Below, one piece after another: positions 8,053 through 16,920 of a stretch of DNA of 64,000 bases; the stretch's first letter is position 1; every line of letters starts with the position of its first letter. A program made the position numbers and the translations under genes. Origin of the DNA: Paenibacillus sp. YPG26. Its GTDB lineage: Bacteria > Bacillota > Bacilli > Paenibacillales > Paenibacillaceae. The stretch lies in the NCBI RefSeq assembly GCF_023704175.1, contig NZ_CP084530.1, forward strand, positions 856,501 to 920,500, given 5' to 3'. A model generated the notes under the pieces. It saw nothing but the letters and a program-made list of their open reading frames with translations, had not been told where the DNA came from and did no database searches.

Positions 8053-8659
8053 TTTTCTTCACCTCCTTTACCGAGACGGAGGAACGGAGCTTGTTCAGGG
8101 CGGATTGGCGTGTCTTGAATATCGCTTGCGGGCTGACCTGAAGACTTTCGGCAATCTCCGTGTCCCTGTAGCATAGAACATAAGACATTAACACAATCTG
8201 CTGCTGCTTGTGGGTTAACAGGCGGAAGCAGCCGTACAGCTTCTCATCTTCGATGTTCTCGGCAAAGGCGGAATATTCCTTGAAATAGTAGTCGACAGAT
8301 GGGCAATAATCAAATAGAACAGAGTCACTTCCGCGGCTCTCCTCAGAGCGGGGCTGGTCAATAATTAGCGGATTACGCTTATGGATCTTATGGGTGGAGC
8401 GGATAAAGGAAAGAGTGGACAACTCAACGACCGAGGCCATATATCTGACGAATCGGATCTGGAACAAATGCTGCCGGAAGGCATCCTGAATACGGTCCCA
8501 GCATTCCAGTTGACCCTTGATAGCGCTTACCAAAATAGCGGCATGAGGGGTGTGGCTGAAGAATGACTTAATGACAGGATTACGGAAGGCGGCTTCATGA
8601 ACGGCTGCATATTTCTCGAAAATATTTAGCTCATCGCGGGTTAAAGCTCTTACTTTCAT
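8045..8659 (-). CDS. sigO: SigO-like RNA polymerase sigma factor
   Basis: 204 residues from ATG 8659 (AAGGGGG upstream); an in-frame ATG at 8713 lacks a clear Shine-Dalgarno. The C-terminal 60 residues are a sigma region 4: FRLLTHKQQQIVLMSYVLCY, RDTEIAESLQVSPQAIFKTR, SALNKLR. No good region 2 is seen in the N-terminal part, which matches the SigO (YvrI)/RsoA arrangement in which region 2 is a separate protein. The presence of yvrJ and an RsoA-like gene in the same operon supports this. In B. subtilis the pair answers acid and cell-envelope stress and activates oxalate decarboxylase; no oxdC is in this window. Autoregulation is likely but not visible. Confidence 0.75.
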   Translation of the reverse strand: MKVRALTRDELNIFEKYAAVHEAAFRNPVIKSFFSHTPHAAILVSAIKGQLECWDRIQDAFRQHLFQIRFVRYMASVVELSTLSFIRSTHKIHKRNPLIIDQPRSEESRGSDSVLFDYCPSVDYYFKEYSAFAENIEDEKLYGCFRLLTHKQQQIVLMSYVLCYRDTEIAESLQVSPQAIFKTRQSALNKLRSSVSVKEVKKSG

Positions 8660-9235
8660 AAGTCTAAACCCCCTTCGTGATATGAATGTCCAGGCATCGT
8701 CTCTTGCGTTCATTCCTATTAATAAGATATTAGCATGTTATCCAAAATAAACCTGTATTTGAACATACGTTCTTGTTAAGTTAAAAAAATAAAAAAGTCA
8801 GTAGATATAGATTATTTCACAAATGGGATTAATTGGCATGAGTCTGCAGGCTGGTTATTCATCAGGCATATAGAAGGACTTTAGCTGGGAGGGGCGGCGA
8901 ATAGTGGTGGCATATCAGAGAATCGGGCCAAACTGAATGCGATATAACGACCGGCATGGATCACAGTTATCAGAAGTATCAATCTGCCACAACAACCCCT
9001 CCCTCTAGTTATTTAAGCCTCTCTAATACAGATTGAGCTGCGAATGAAGCATTCATAGGTCATTCTATATTTTAGCTTATAGTAATAAAGTGTCCTAACC
9101 CTGTGGAAAAACAACCTATTTTACTTGCTCGCTTCATTTTTGTAAATGAGATTTATCTCACTTCAGCTCTTGAGCGTTCTATCATTCATTTCATATGGTT
9201 AATGAACTTAAGAAGAGGAGAGGGAGGTGGCATTC
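8660..9235. other. Intergenic region between sigO and mug
   Basis: About 575 bp with no supportable gene. AT-rich near the sigO side (sigO promoter expected on the minus strand). TGAGATTTATCTCA at 9147-9160 is a near-perfect palindrome some 75 bp before mug. No terminator or RNA gene was found. Confidence 0.4.
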
Positions 9236-9751
9236 ATGAACGAAGTTACTGACCATCTGGACTATGGCCTTCAGATTGTCTTCATTGGCTTCAATCCAAG
9301 TCTGCGTTCCGGGGAAGTTGGGCATCATTATGCGAACCCCCGCAATAATTTCTGGAGAATTCTATATAAGTCGGGGCTAACGCCAAGGCTGTATGAGCCC
9401 ACCGAGGATGGGGAGCTGCTTAAGCTCGGGTATGGCTTCACGAATATTGTGGCGAGACCGACGCGTGGGGTTGAGGATATTACCCGCGAGGAGTACCGCG
9501 AAGGAAGGGAGATTCTGAGGAGTAAGCTTGTGCAGTTCCGGCCGCAGATTGCCTGCTTTGTCGGCAAAGGGGTGTATACCGAGCTTACCCGGAGGACGAA
9601 GGTGGATTGGGGCCTCCAGCCGGATTCCTTCCTTGAAGGGATTCATGAATTTGTGGCTCCTTCTTCAAGCGGGCTTGTCAGAATGCCGATGGAGGAGATT
9701 ATAGAAATCTACCGGAGGCTGAAGCTGTTCGTCTCTCCAGAATGGGAATAA
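9236..9751 (+). CDS. mug: Mug-type G/U mismatch-specific uracil-DNA glycosylase
   Basis: 171 residues. ATG 9236 is preferred because AGGAGAGGGAGG (9216-9226) lies 9 bp upstream; the GTG at 9227 would sit on that site. Motif 1 is IGFNPSLRSGEVGHHYANPRNNFW, the Mug/TDG form with the catalytic Asn, and motif 2 is APSSSGLVR, in place of NPSGLN. The enzyme removes uracil and related bases opposite guanine in double-stranded DNA, starting base excision repair in the cytosol. Single gene, convergent with the exonuclease. Confidence 0.85.
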   Translation: MNEVTDHLDYGLQIVFIGFNPSLRSGEVGHHYANPRNNFWRILYKSGLTPRLYEPTEDGELLKLGYGFTNIVARPTRGVEDITREEYREGREILRSKLVQFRPQIACFVGKGVYTELTRRTKVDWGLQPDSFLEGIHEFVAPSSSGLVRMPMEEIIEIYRRLKLFVSPEWE

Positions 9752-9805
9752 TTGCGGAGCTTGCCATGAAGGGGATTAATTGTGAATCGGCGCTGGTTCA
9801 CGCAT

Positions 9806-9848
9806 ATGCGAACAGCCTTGGCCCTTAGCCGGCCAAGGCTGCTCGCAT
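9806..9848. terminator. Strong convergent hairpin
   Basis: ATGCGA-a-CAGCCTTGGC pairs with GGCCAAGGCTG-c-TCGCAT around an 8-base loop, between the 3' ends of mug and the exonuclease gene. It has no T-run, so it may act with Rho or only as a 3' stabiliser. Confidence 0.55.
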
Positions 9849-9922
9849 TGCGACGGTATCAGTCTGATGATGTCCTGTGCGTATATTCAGCATGGTCAGC
9901 GGCCGTGTACAGCTTGCTGCTG

Positions 9923-10870
9923 TTATCCGGGAACACCGCAGGATGAACTCAGCAAAGTGATGAATTCCTCCTCTGGTAGAATGCGAATCTTCCGGCCGGT
10001 GGAGCTCAGCTTCTCGGCCTTGCGAATCTTGCTGCTGCTCTTGGTTCCATTCTGATGCTTCACATAGTCTTTGGACCCTACTACAAGGTAGTGGGTGCCG
10101 GGCAGCACCTGATCCGCGGGAAGTCCGCCAGCATCAGCGACCCGCTGCATCGCCTCCCGGCGGGACAGTGAGCTGAGCGTACCGGAGAAGACGACATTCT
10201 TCCGATAAAAGACATGGTCCTCATCGAACTCCGTCACAGAAGGAGTAATCTGGCTTGCCCTGACACTGCCCCCGCTGCTGCGGGTTGAAGCGAACGTGAT
10301 ATGCGTGTAATCCGGCTGAATGGAGCCCAGCCGGTATTCGCAGTGTGCGGCCAGCTCGGGCGCAAGCAGGGCTTCCGCCTGCTCCATACACTTAATGAAG
10401 ACAAGCGCGGCCGCTCTTGCATCTTCGAGCGCGTCATGGTGCCGGAAGGCATCGAGCTCCAGATGCCTGCTGATGGCATTAAGCCGGTAGCTGCTTAGCC
10501 CGGGCCAGATTCTTTTGGCAAGCAGGTAAGAGCATAAATAGTTGAAGCCTTCGCTTGGCAGTTCATGCCTGGTCATGCAGTGTCTCAATACACTCATATC
10601 AAAAGCGGCGTTATGCGCCACAACAATCTGGTTGTTAAGCAAAGGGGCGATGGAGTCCCAAAGTTCCTTAAAAGTAGGAGCATCCTCTACCATGTCTGCG
10701 GTGATTCCGTGAATCTGGACAACATACGGATCAAAGTCATCCAGCGGATTAACTAATGAATAGAACTCCTTGGCGATCTCACCGTCTCTGACGACCACAA
10801 TTCCCACAGCACACACGCTGCCCCGGTTCCTCATATTCGCCGTCTCAAAATCAATCGAGACAAAATCCAT
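9923..10870 (-). CDS. DEDDh 3'-5' exonuclease with C-terminal BRCT domain
   Basis: 315 residues. The exonuclease domain (1-165) has Exo I FVSIDFETA (Asp7, Glu9), Exo II VVAHNAAFDMSVL and Exo III HHDALEDARAAA, the DEDDh set of DnaQ/PolC epsilon proofreaders. Residues about 215-310 form a BRCT domain (NVVFSGTLSSLSRREAMQRVADAGG then YLVVGSKD). This fusion is known in Firmicutes and actinobacteria and is annotated as exonuclease or DNA polymerase III epsilon-like; it is not the replicative PolC. A role in repair is inferred. Confidence 0.85.
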   Translation of the reverse strand: MDFVSIDFETANMRNRGSVCAVGIVVVRDGEIAKEFYSLVNPLDDFDPYVVQIHGITADMVEDAPTFKELWDSIAPLLNNQIVVAHNAAFDMSVLRHCMTRHELPSEGFNYLCSYLLAKRIWPGLSSYRLNAISRHLELDAFRHHDALEDARAAALVFIKCMEQAEALLAPELAAHCEYRLGSIQPDYTHITFASTRSSGGSVRASQITPSVTEFDEDHVFYRKNVVFSGTLSSLSRREAMQRVADAGGLPADQVLPGTHYLVVGSKDYVKHQNGTKSSSKIRKAEKLSSTGRKIRILPEEEFITLLSSSCGVPG

Positions 10871-10963
10871 CTAAGCCTCACCACACTTTCTAGTATGTGA
10901 TTCTATTTTACACCAAATAGATTTGGTTTTGCTGACAGGGAACCATAAAGTATGGGGATATAT

Positions 10964-10992
10964 TTGACAGGTGCTTGGATCAGTTGTATAAT
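10964..10992 (+). promoter_or_regulatory. SigA promoter of mhqR
   Basis: TTGACA (10964-10969), 17-bp spacer, TATAAT (10987-10992): a perfect consensus promoter. It directly abuts the operator at 10993, so a bound repressor would cover the start region. Confidence 0.88.
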
Positions 10993-11010
10993 TATCTTAA
11001 ATTAAAGATA
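10993..11010. promoter_or_regulatory. MhqR operator 1
   Basis: TATCTT-AAATTA-AAGATA, an 18-bp inverted repeat immediately after the -10 of mhqR. The identical 18-mer recurs at 11513-11530. Known MhqR boxes in B. subtilis have ATCT...AGAT arms, which these sites share. Confidence 0.82.
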
Positions 11011-11054
11011 AATGTTATTGAGATAAATATTAAAGTGTTAAGAGGGGGATGCTT

Positions 11055-11495
11055 ATGAAGAGCGACCAAGAGCTGTCCTTGAAGCTGCTGGTTGTATTGT
11101 CCAAATCCTACAAGATTATTATGGATCATGCAGTCAAGGACATGAAGAAGTATGGACTGTCATCCTCCGAATTCACGGTGCTTGAGCTGCTGTACCACAA
11201 AGGCCAATTTCCGCTGCAGCAGATTGGTGACAAGATTCTGGTGACCAGTGGAAGTATTACTTACAACATCGACAAGCTTGAGAAGAAAGGGCTGCTTAAG
11301 CGGGTACCTTGTCCGGAAGACCGAAGAGTAACCTATGCTGACATCACTGAGGCTGGCAAGGCCTTGTTCGACCAGATCTTCCCCGAGCACGCCTCGGCGA
11401 TTGAATCCTTAATGAAGGGTCTGTCGGCCGAAGAGAAGGAGCAGGCGATCACCTTGCTTAAGAAGCTGGGCACATCAGCGAAAAAAACAGAGTAG
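11055..11495 (+). CDS. mhqR: MarR-family repressor, MhqR-like
   Basis: 146 residues from ATG 11055 (GAGGGGG 11042-11048); an ATG at 11049 is too close to that site. A winged helix-turn-helix of MarR type spans about residues 30-100: SSEFTVLELLYHKGQ, then GSITYNIDKLEKKGLLKRV and the wing EDRRVTYADITEAG. It is followed by the mhqE- and mhqD-like genes, and identical palindromes precede it and the next gene, matching the quinone-responsive MhqR regulon. Autorepression and repression of mhqED in the absence of quinones are expected. Confidence 0.83.
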   Translation: MKSDQELSLKLLVVLSKSYKIIMDHAVKDMKKYGLSSSEFTVLELLYHKGQFPLQQIGDKILVTSGSITYNIDKLEKKGLLKRVPCPEDRRVTYADITEAGKALFDQIFPEHASAIESLMKGLSAEEKEQAITLLKKLGTSAKKTE

Positions 11496-11512
11496 CAAAT
11501 TTTTTTATCCAA

Positions 11513-11530
11513 TATCTTAAATTAAAGATA
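11513..11530. promoter_or_regulatory. MhqR operator 2, in front of mhqE
   Basis: Exact copy of operator 1 (18 of 18 bases, plus a following A). A TATAAA -10-like element follows at 11532-11537, so the operator overlaps the promoter spacer of mhqED. Confidence 0.82.
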
Positions 11531-11562
11531 ATATAAAATAATCATAGAGGAGCGTGTACACG

Positions 11563-12513
11563 ATGACACAAAAAACCGCAGGGATTCACCATATCACCGC
11601 TTTTGTCCGGGATCCGCAGGAGAATGTGGACTTTTACGCAGGGGTGCTTGGACTCAGATTGGTGAAGCAGACTATTAATTTTGATGCCCCGGAAGTCTAC
11701 CACTTATATTTCGGGAACCAAATGGGCAGCCCGGGAACAGCGATTACCTTCTTCCCTTGGCCGGAATCCCGTCTTGGCGTCGTAGGCGGCGGACAGGTGG
11801 GAACCGTGACCTTTGCCGTTCCGGCAGGATCGCTGTCCTTCTGGCAGGAACGTCTGCAGCGCCTGGGTGTACCGGCAGAGAGAACGGAGAGATTCTCGGA
11901 GGCTTATCTCCAATTCAAAGACTATGACGGACTGCAGCTTGAGATTGTCGAACGCGCGGAAGGTCCGGAGAGCGAATGGTCGTTCGGCGGTGTCCCTGCG
12001 AACCTGGCGATCAAGGGATTCGGCGGCGCACAGCTTCTGAGTATGGCCCCAGCTAAGACGATGGATCTGCTGGAGAATGTGATGGGTCTGGTTAGAACGG
12101 GCGAAGAAGACGGGTGGGTGCGTTATCAGTCTCATGGCAATCTGGGCAATATCATCGACGTTAATTCGGGGCCGGTGAGACCCGGAAGAGGCGGAAGCGG
12201 TACGATTCACCATATCGCTTGGCGGGCTGCGGACGATGAAGATCATGCCAAATGGAGAGCCCATGTTCTTGAGCACGGATTCAATCCTACCCCAATCGTG
12301 GACCGCCAATATTTCAATGCCGTATATTTCCGTGAAGCGGGCGGCATTCTGTTCGAAATAGCTACGGATACGCCAGGCTTTGACAACGATGAACCGGCGG
12401 ATGCACTGGGTGAGAAGCTGATGCTGCCGGAATGGTTCGAGCCGAATCGGGCGGAGATTGAAGCGGGACTTCTACCTATCAAGGTTCGTGTACTGGAGGG
12501 GGATCAAGCATGA
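11563..12513 (+). CDS. mhqE: VOC ring-cleaving dioxygenase, MhqE/MhqO-like
   Basis: 316 residues from ATG 11563 (GAGGAG 10 bp upstream); the upstream GTG at 11554 is too near the Shine-Dalgarno. Two vicinal-oxygen-chelate modules are seen: residues 1-130 (GIHHITAFVRDPQENVDFY, LGLRLVKQTINF) and about 145-270 (TIHHIAWRAADDEDH, GILFEIATDTPGF). Metal ligands are the His of HHIT and HHIA and the Glu of LFEIA. The family cleaves or isomerises hydroquinone-type aromatics in thiol-stress defence. It overlaps mhqD by 4 bp (ATGA). Confidence 0.85.
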   Translation: MTQKTAGIHHITAFVRDPQENVDFYAGVLGLRLVKQTINFDAPEVYHLYFGNQMGSPGTAITFFPWPESRLGVVGGGQVGTVTFAVPAGSLSFWQERLQRLGVPAERTERFSEAYLQFKDYDGLQLEIVERAEGPESEWSFGGVPANLAIKGFGGAQLLSMAPAKTMDLLENVMGLVRTGEEDGWVRYQSHGNLGNIIDVNSGPVRPGRGGSGTIHHIAWRAADDEDHAKWRAHVLEHGFNPTPIVDRQYFNAVYFREAGGILFEIATDTPGFDNDEPADALGEKLMLPEWFEPNRAEIEAGLLPIKVRVLEGDQA

Positions 12514-13121
12514 TTCATTTATATAAAAAGGGTACAAATCCAGCTGCTCCAACCCTGCTGCTGCTTCATGGAACGGGGGGGACCGAGCAGGATCTGGTCC
12601 CTCTCGCAGGGCTGATAGATCCTACTTCCTCTTACTTAAGCGTTCGGGGGAATGTACTGGAGAATGGCATGCCGAGATTCTTCCGCAGATTGGCGGAAGG
12701 CGTATTCGATGAGGAAGATTTGATCTTCCGGACTGAGGAGCTTAACAGCTTCCTGAATACAGCCTCGGCACAGTATGGATTCGACCGGAGTAATGTCGTA
12801 GCCGTTGGTTATTCTAACGGAGCGAACATTGCGGGCAGTCTGTTATTCCACCATCCGAACGCACTAAGGGGAGCGGTGCTCCATCATCCCATGGTACCCC
12901 GCCGGGGAATTCCGCTGCCCGACTTAACAGGGCTCCCCGTCTTCATTGGCGCAGGCTCCAATGATATGATGTGTCCGCCAGAAGAGACCGAAGAGCTGGC
13001 TTCCCTGCTGACAGGGGCCCAGGCATCTGTGGAGGTCCATTGGGAGCAGCGGGGACATCAGCTTACCCAGACAGAAGTGAACGCCGCGGCGGCTTGGTAC
13101 CAGAGGAACTTCAAGTCTTAA
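12510..13121 (+). CDS. mhqD: Alpha/beta hydrolase, MhqD-like carboxylesterase
   Basis: 203 residues. The oxyanion region is LLLHGTGG, the nucleophile elbow GYSNGAN (Ser about residue 102), the Asp lies in GSNDMMCPPEE, and the His in RGHQLT, giving a full catalytic triad. The fold and size match phospholipase/carboxylesterase family MhqD. The gene is translationally coupled to mhqE. It probably hydrolyses the ring-cleavage product; this is inferred from the B. subtilis mhqED pair. Confidence 0.85.
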   Translation: MIHLYKKGTNPAAPTLLLLHGTGGTEQDLVPLAGLIDPTSSYLSVRGNVLENGMPRFFRRLAEGVFDEEDLIFRTEELNSFLNTASAQYGFDRSNVVAVGYSNGANIAGSLLFHHPNALRGAVLHHPMVPRRGIPLPDLTGLPVFIGAGSNDMMCPPEETEELASLLTGAQASVEVHWEQRGHQLTQTEVNAAAAWYQRNFKS

Positions 13122-13152
13122 GCCAGTATCCCTCAGGTTCATATCCATAAGG

Positions 13153-13184
13153 AAGAAGCTCTGATCGTCTGATCAGAGCTTCTT
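13153..13184. terminator. Hairpin after mhqD
   Basis: AAGAAGCTCTGATC-GTCT-GATCAGAGCTTCTT: a perfect 14-bp stem with a T-rich 3' end. It lies between mhqD and the convergent SDR gene and probably serves both. Confidence 0.85.
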
Positions 13185-13233
13185 GTGGTTCTCTATCCAT
13201 GATCCGGGAGTGCAGCCGGGTTGGTTGCTGTGA

Positions 13234-14028
13234 TTACCCACGCAGCAAGGATTCGGCTCCATCCACATAGATCTCGGTTCCCGTGACATGGGAGGACTCG
13301 CTGCTTGCCAGGAAGAGCACAAGATTGGATACCTGTTCAGGAGAACCGGGCTTATCCGCAAGTGGATGATCGCCTTCCGGGAATTCCACTGGAATCTGTA
13401 CTTCCTTAAGATCATCGGAAGGATACGTATTCTCATCAATATTGGTCTCTATCGCGCCGGGACAGATAGCATTAACCCGGATTTTGAACTGGGCAAGCTC
13501 CAGCGCGGCCATCTTCATGAAGGCAACCTGAGCCGCCTTCGTTGAGGCGTAAGCCGAGAAGCCCACACCGGAGAAGACGCGGTTGCCGTTAATGGAGCTC
13601 GTGATAATCACGCTCCCGCCGTGTTCTTTCAAGTAAGGAACGGCATATTTGACAGTGGCAAATGTACCCCGCAGGTTAATATCCATCGTCTGATCCCAAT
13701 CTTCCATACTCATCGTCTCGATCGGAGCCATGGCGCCATTGATCCCCGCGTTGGCGAACACAATATCCAGCTTGCCGCCGGACTCGTCAGCAACCTGCTT
13801 GAAGCCCCGCTCAATCATCTCCGGTTGCGAAATATCGCATTCAATAACCTCGGCTCTTCCGCCTGCTTGCTCGATGATCCGCTTGGTCTTCTCCGCGGTG
13901 TCATGGGTCCGGTCGAATAAATACACCTTGGCCCCGTGCTCCGCGAAGCGGATAGCTGTGGCTTTCCCGATACCGGAGCCGCCTCCGGTGACAACCGCAA
14001 CTTTATCTTTCAACCTTTGTTCTGGCAT
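13234..14028 (-). CDS. SDR-family oxidoreductase
   Basis: 264 residues from ATG 14028 (GGAGGG upstream); an in-frame ATG at 14046 has no Shine-Dalgarno. A classical short-chain dehydrogenase: cofactor motif TGGGSGIG (residues about 14-21), NNAG variant FANAG, catalytic Ser in ITSSINGN and the YASTK motif (Tyr/Lys). Asp in the LFDRT segment suggests NAD preference. A 25-residue insert (PSDDLKEVQIPVEFPEGDHP) precedes the C-terminal end. The substrate is unknown; glucose dehydrogenase or 3-oxoacyl reductase labels would be over-reading. Confidence 0.85.
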   Translation of the reverse strand: MPEQRLKDKVAVVTGGGSGIGKATAIRFAEHGAKVYLFDRTHDTAEKTKRIIEQAGGRAEVIECDISQPEMIERGFKQVADESGGKLDIVFANAGINGAMAPIETMSMEDWDQTMDINLRGTFATVKYAVPYLKEHGGSVIITSSINGNRVFSGVGFSAYASTKAAQVAFMKMAALELAQFKIRVNAICPGAIETNIDENTYPSDDLKEVQIPVEFPEGDHPLADKPGSPEQVSNLVLFLASSESSHVTGTEIYVDGAESLLRG

Positions 14029-14113
14029 GGGGTACCCTCCTAGCACTGTTCTATGAACTCACAGACAGTACTTAAATACCCTCCTATCCTGGCCTGAATC
14101 AATCAGGCTCAAG

Positions 14114-15091
14114 TTATGGCAGATTGACTCCCCGCGAAGAGACGTACAGCTTGTACCATTCATCACGGGTCATCATTCTTGACTGGCTTTCGGCATCCCG
14201 GCAGGCGCGAATGCGCTCGGGATTGACAGTGCCGATCACGGGCTGAATCTTGGCAGGATGTCTCATGAGCCATCCGAGTACGATAGCTTCTGGGGTGGTG
14301 CCTTTATACCGGGCCATTTGCTGAACAAGGACCGCGGTCGCTCTGATGTTCTCCGGCTGATCTTCCAGCGGACGTCCCGAGAACTTGCCTTGGGCAAGAG
14401 GACCCCAGGCTTGAATCTGGATATGATTCGATTGGCAGAACTCCATCAGACCTTCGGAGAAGCCCACGGAGGTTCCGGCTTTCTGGTTCACATGGACACC
14501 TTCATCCAGGAAATCGAGCCGCTCCAGACTGAGCTCCAGCTGGTTCACGACCAAGGGTTCCGGAAGAGCCTGCTCCAAGAAACGGATCTGGGCTGCATTC
14601 ATGTTAGAGACCCCGAAGTAGCGTACCTTGCCCGAGGATTTCAGCTTGCCGAAAGCCTCGGCGACTTCATCCGGCTCCATGAGCGGGTCAGGGCGGTGAA
14701 GAAGCAGTACATCCAGATAATCAGTGCTCAGTCTCTGGAGAATTTCATTCACAGACTCCAGAATATGTTCTCTGGAGAAGTCGTAGCGGCCAGGAACATC
14801 GCCATTCGCGAAGCGGATTCCACACTTGGACTGAATGACAATCTGCTCACGCATGCCCGGTCTGGCTTGCAGAATCCTGCCGAAGGTCTGTTCAGCCTTG
14901 CCGCAGGTATAGATATCAGCATGGTCGAACATGGATATGCCAATAGATAGTGCGGCATCCACTGCCTTCTCAGCCTCAAGCACATGCTCCCGGGTAATTG
15001 GCGCATCGCTCCATTCCCCGCCAAAAGGCATACAGCCCAGAATAAGGCGGCTCGTTGATATTCCTCTTTTCTCAAGCGGCATAATTCTCAT
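14114..15091 (-). CDS. Aldo/keto reductase
   Basis: 325 residues, GGAGGT 5 bp before the ATG. The TIM-barrel AKR tetrad is visible: Asp in MFDHADIYTCG with the Tyr, Lys in VIQSKCGIRF and His in LLLHRPDPL. The nucleotide-binding C-terminal segment (IVLGWLMRHPAKIQPVIGT) is intact. It resembles the YdhF/YdjG group of NADPH-dependent reductases. It follows the DUF2339 gene and precedes the SDR gene on the same strand. The substrate is unknown. Confidence 0.88.
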   Translation of the reverse strand: MRIMPLEKRGISTSRLILGCMPFGGEWSDAPITREHVLEAEKAVDAALSIGISMFDHADIYTCGKAEQTFGRILQARPGMREQIVIQSKCGIRFANGDVPGRYDFSREHILESVNEILQRLSTDYLDVLLLHRPDPLMEPDEVAEAFGKLKSSGKVRYFGVSNMNAAQIRFLEQALPEPLVVNQLELSLERLDFLDEGVHVNQKAGTSVGFSEGLMEFCQSNHIQIQAWGPLAQGKFSGRPLEDQPENIRATAVLVQQMARYKGTTPEAIVLGWLMRHPAKIQPVIGTVNPERIRACRDAESQSRMMTRDEWYKLYVSSRGVNLP

Positions 15092-15198
15092 AAGTTACCT
15101 CCATGTTGTTCAGATGTTGATGCTTCTAACGATACAGCTTGATGAGAAGCCTTTCAAGAAAGCACAGAGATTGGAAGGTCTTGCTTCAACACTATGTT

Positions 15199-16920
15199 CT
15201 AGATAGGGGAATGATCCTGGGTGCCAGCTTGGTCGCCGTGATCCTTGGGCGTTCGTCTGTACAGCAATCGTGATGCTGCAATTCCAACCGCTCCGAGACC
15301 CATGAACAGGACAGCCCGGATGGCCAAGGTTACGCCTGGAAGGTCGATATAGATCACTTTGGCCAGTGTCAGGAACAGGAAGAAGATGCCGGCCAGCCTT
15401 GCGCTGCGCTTCTTCAGCAGGATGCCTGAGACGATCATGGCTACGGCATACAGCGCCCATATGGCAGACAGAATAAGGTGCCTGGTGTCAAAGCTCAGCT
15501 CACGTGTAAGAACACCATTAATTTGAGTGATGAATATCAGGAGCAGAATCGGCCCAGACCAGTTCCACACCTGCCGCTTTAACAGCAAGTAAGGCAGCTC
15601 CGGCAGGCGCTTCAGCACACTTGCGATCAGAGCTGTAGAACCTAGCAGTACGATCCAGCCGGCAGTCTCCATAGAAATGATCTCCGGTATGGGATGCAGC
15701 AACAGCAGCAATAGTCCCGTCGCGTAGATCAGTCCGCCCGTTACAAGCTGCAGAGTCCGGAGGGGCTTCATACCGAGCAGAAGGGCCACAGTCCCTTGAG
15801 CGATCAGGGCGGCGGCGAGACTGGCTGCATGCAGCAGGTCGAAGAGCCAGAGGAACCAGGCGAAGCAGGCGATGCTGGTGTAGATTGTGAAGTCTTTGTG
15901 CCATACAAAGTTCCAGAGTGCAGTTATGCTGTAAATCAATGCCCAGACACCAATCACAATCCCGTATATGGCCGATTCATCTCCATAGAACAGGAGAGAA
16001 GTCCAGCCAGAGAGCAGGGCGAACCCGGTGAATAACAGAAAGGGGTTGCCGCTGACCCTCGCGGACGATTTCAGGAATGAGAGGATATATAATCCTGCAT
16101 ATTGAAAAATCAAGGCGGCTAAGTAGGCATAACGAATGGACTCTATGTCTGAGCCCAGGTACAAGGCGAACAAAGGAATATGAAGCATGAAGAAAGCTGT
16201 GAAGTAAGCGGTACGGAAGGAATACAGGACAGCGATAATCATGATCGCCACCGAGAACAGCGCCTCATACCCGGCGAAGATCCAGGCGTCGGGAACCTCC
16301 GAGCGGATCAGGAAAGGAATCAGATAACCGCCGACCAAGGTAATCATGATCAACACCTGAGACCTGTGCCGGATGGCCGTGAAGACGCCAGCCCCTATAG
16401 ATAGAATATATAGTACGAATGAATGCGGGGCCGGAATCAATTCATATAGCATGTGGGCCGCGAACAGTGTGAGCATCAGAATGGCGATAGAGCCGCCCTG
16501 AAGAACCTGGCCGAGCGCCTGACGTTTGTGACGGAACTGAATCTCCCCGTACCAGAACAGAAGTGCAGCCGCCGCGAGTCCCAGCATACAGCGGACAGGT
16601 TCAGTAAGGATTCCCGAGCTTACTGCGGCATTGAAGCCCCACAGGATGCCCAGCAGCAGAACAAGCACAAATACTCTGGGCAGCCAGATTCGGGCAATTA
16701 AATGTTCCCAGTCAACCCGGGGTTTCGGGACTTGGGAATGAACAGGTCCCTGTACCGGTTCACGGCCTTGATCATCCGGGGGAACTCTGCGTTCTTGTCG
16801 TGACCCCGGGAAGGGCCTCACTTTCTGGGTCTTGCTCTGTTCTTGCCGCAGCTGTTCAAGCTGCCTCTCCAGGTGCAGCACTTTCTTCTCCAGCTCATCA
16901 ACCCGGTGTTGAATATCCAA
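15199..16920 (-). CDS. DUF2339 polytopic membrane protein
   Basis: 573 residues starting with TTG at 16920 behind AGGAGGTG. An N-terminal coiled coil (RVDELEKKVLHLERQLEQLR, residues 6-25) and a basic/proline linker precede some 14-16 closely spaced membrane helices from about residue 75 to the end. This matches the DUF2339 family, of unknown function. The extended runs of short helices without charged motifs give no hint of substrate. Confidence 0.82.
   Translation of the reverse strand: MDIQHRVDELEKKVLHLERQLEQLRQEQSKTQKVRPFPGSRQERRVPPDDQGREPVQGPVHSQVPKPRVDWEHLIARIWLPRVFVLVLLLGILWGFNAAVSSGILTEPVRCMLGLAAAALLFWYGEIQFRHKRQALGQVLQGGSIAILMLTLFAAHMLYELIPAPHSFVLYILSIGAGVFTAIRHRSQVLIMITLVGGYLIPFLIRSEVPDAWIFAGYEALFSVAIMIIAVLYSFRTAYFTAFFMLHIPLFALYLGSDIESIRYAYLAALIFQYAGLYILSFLKSSARVSGNPFLLFTGFALLSGWTSLLFYGDESAIYGIVIGVWALIYSITALWNFVWHKDFTIYTSIACFAWFLWLFDLLHAASLAAALIAQGTVALLLGMKPLRTLQLVTGGLIYATGLLLLLLHPIPEIISMETAGWIVLLGSTALIASVLKRLPELPYLLLKRQVWNWSGPILLLIFITQINGVLTRELSFDTRHLILSAIWALYAVAMIVSGILLKKRSARLAGIFFLFLTLAKVIYIDLPGVTLAIRAVLFMGLGAVGIAASRLLYRRTPKDHGDQAGTQDHSPI

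Noticed and set aside
9147..9160. TGAGATTTATCTCA as an operator for mug
   Set aside because: It is a tidy palindrome but there is no second copy, no promoter placed around it, and mug has no known regulator of this kind; recorded only as a note in the intergenic entry.
13621..14056. Plus-strand frames over the SDR gene
   Set aside because: Antisense to a gene with full SDR motifs and a good start.
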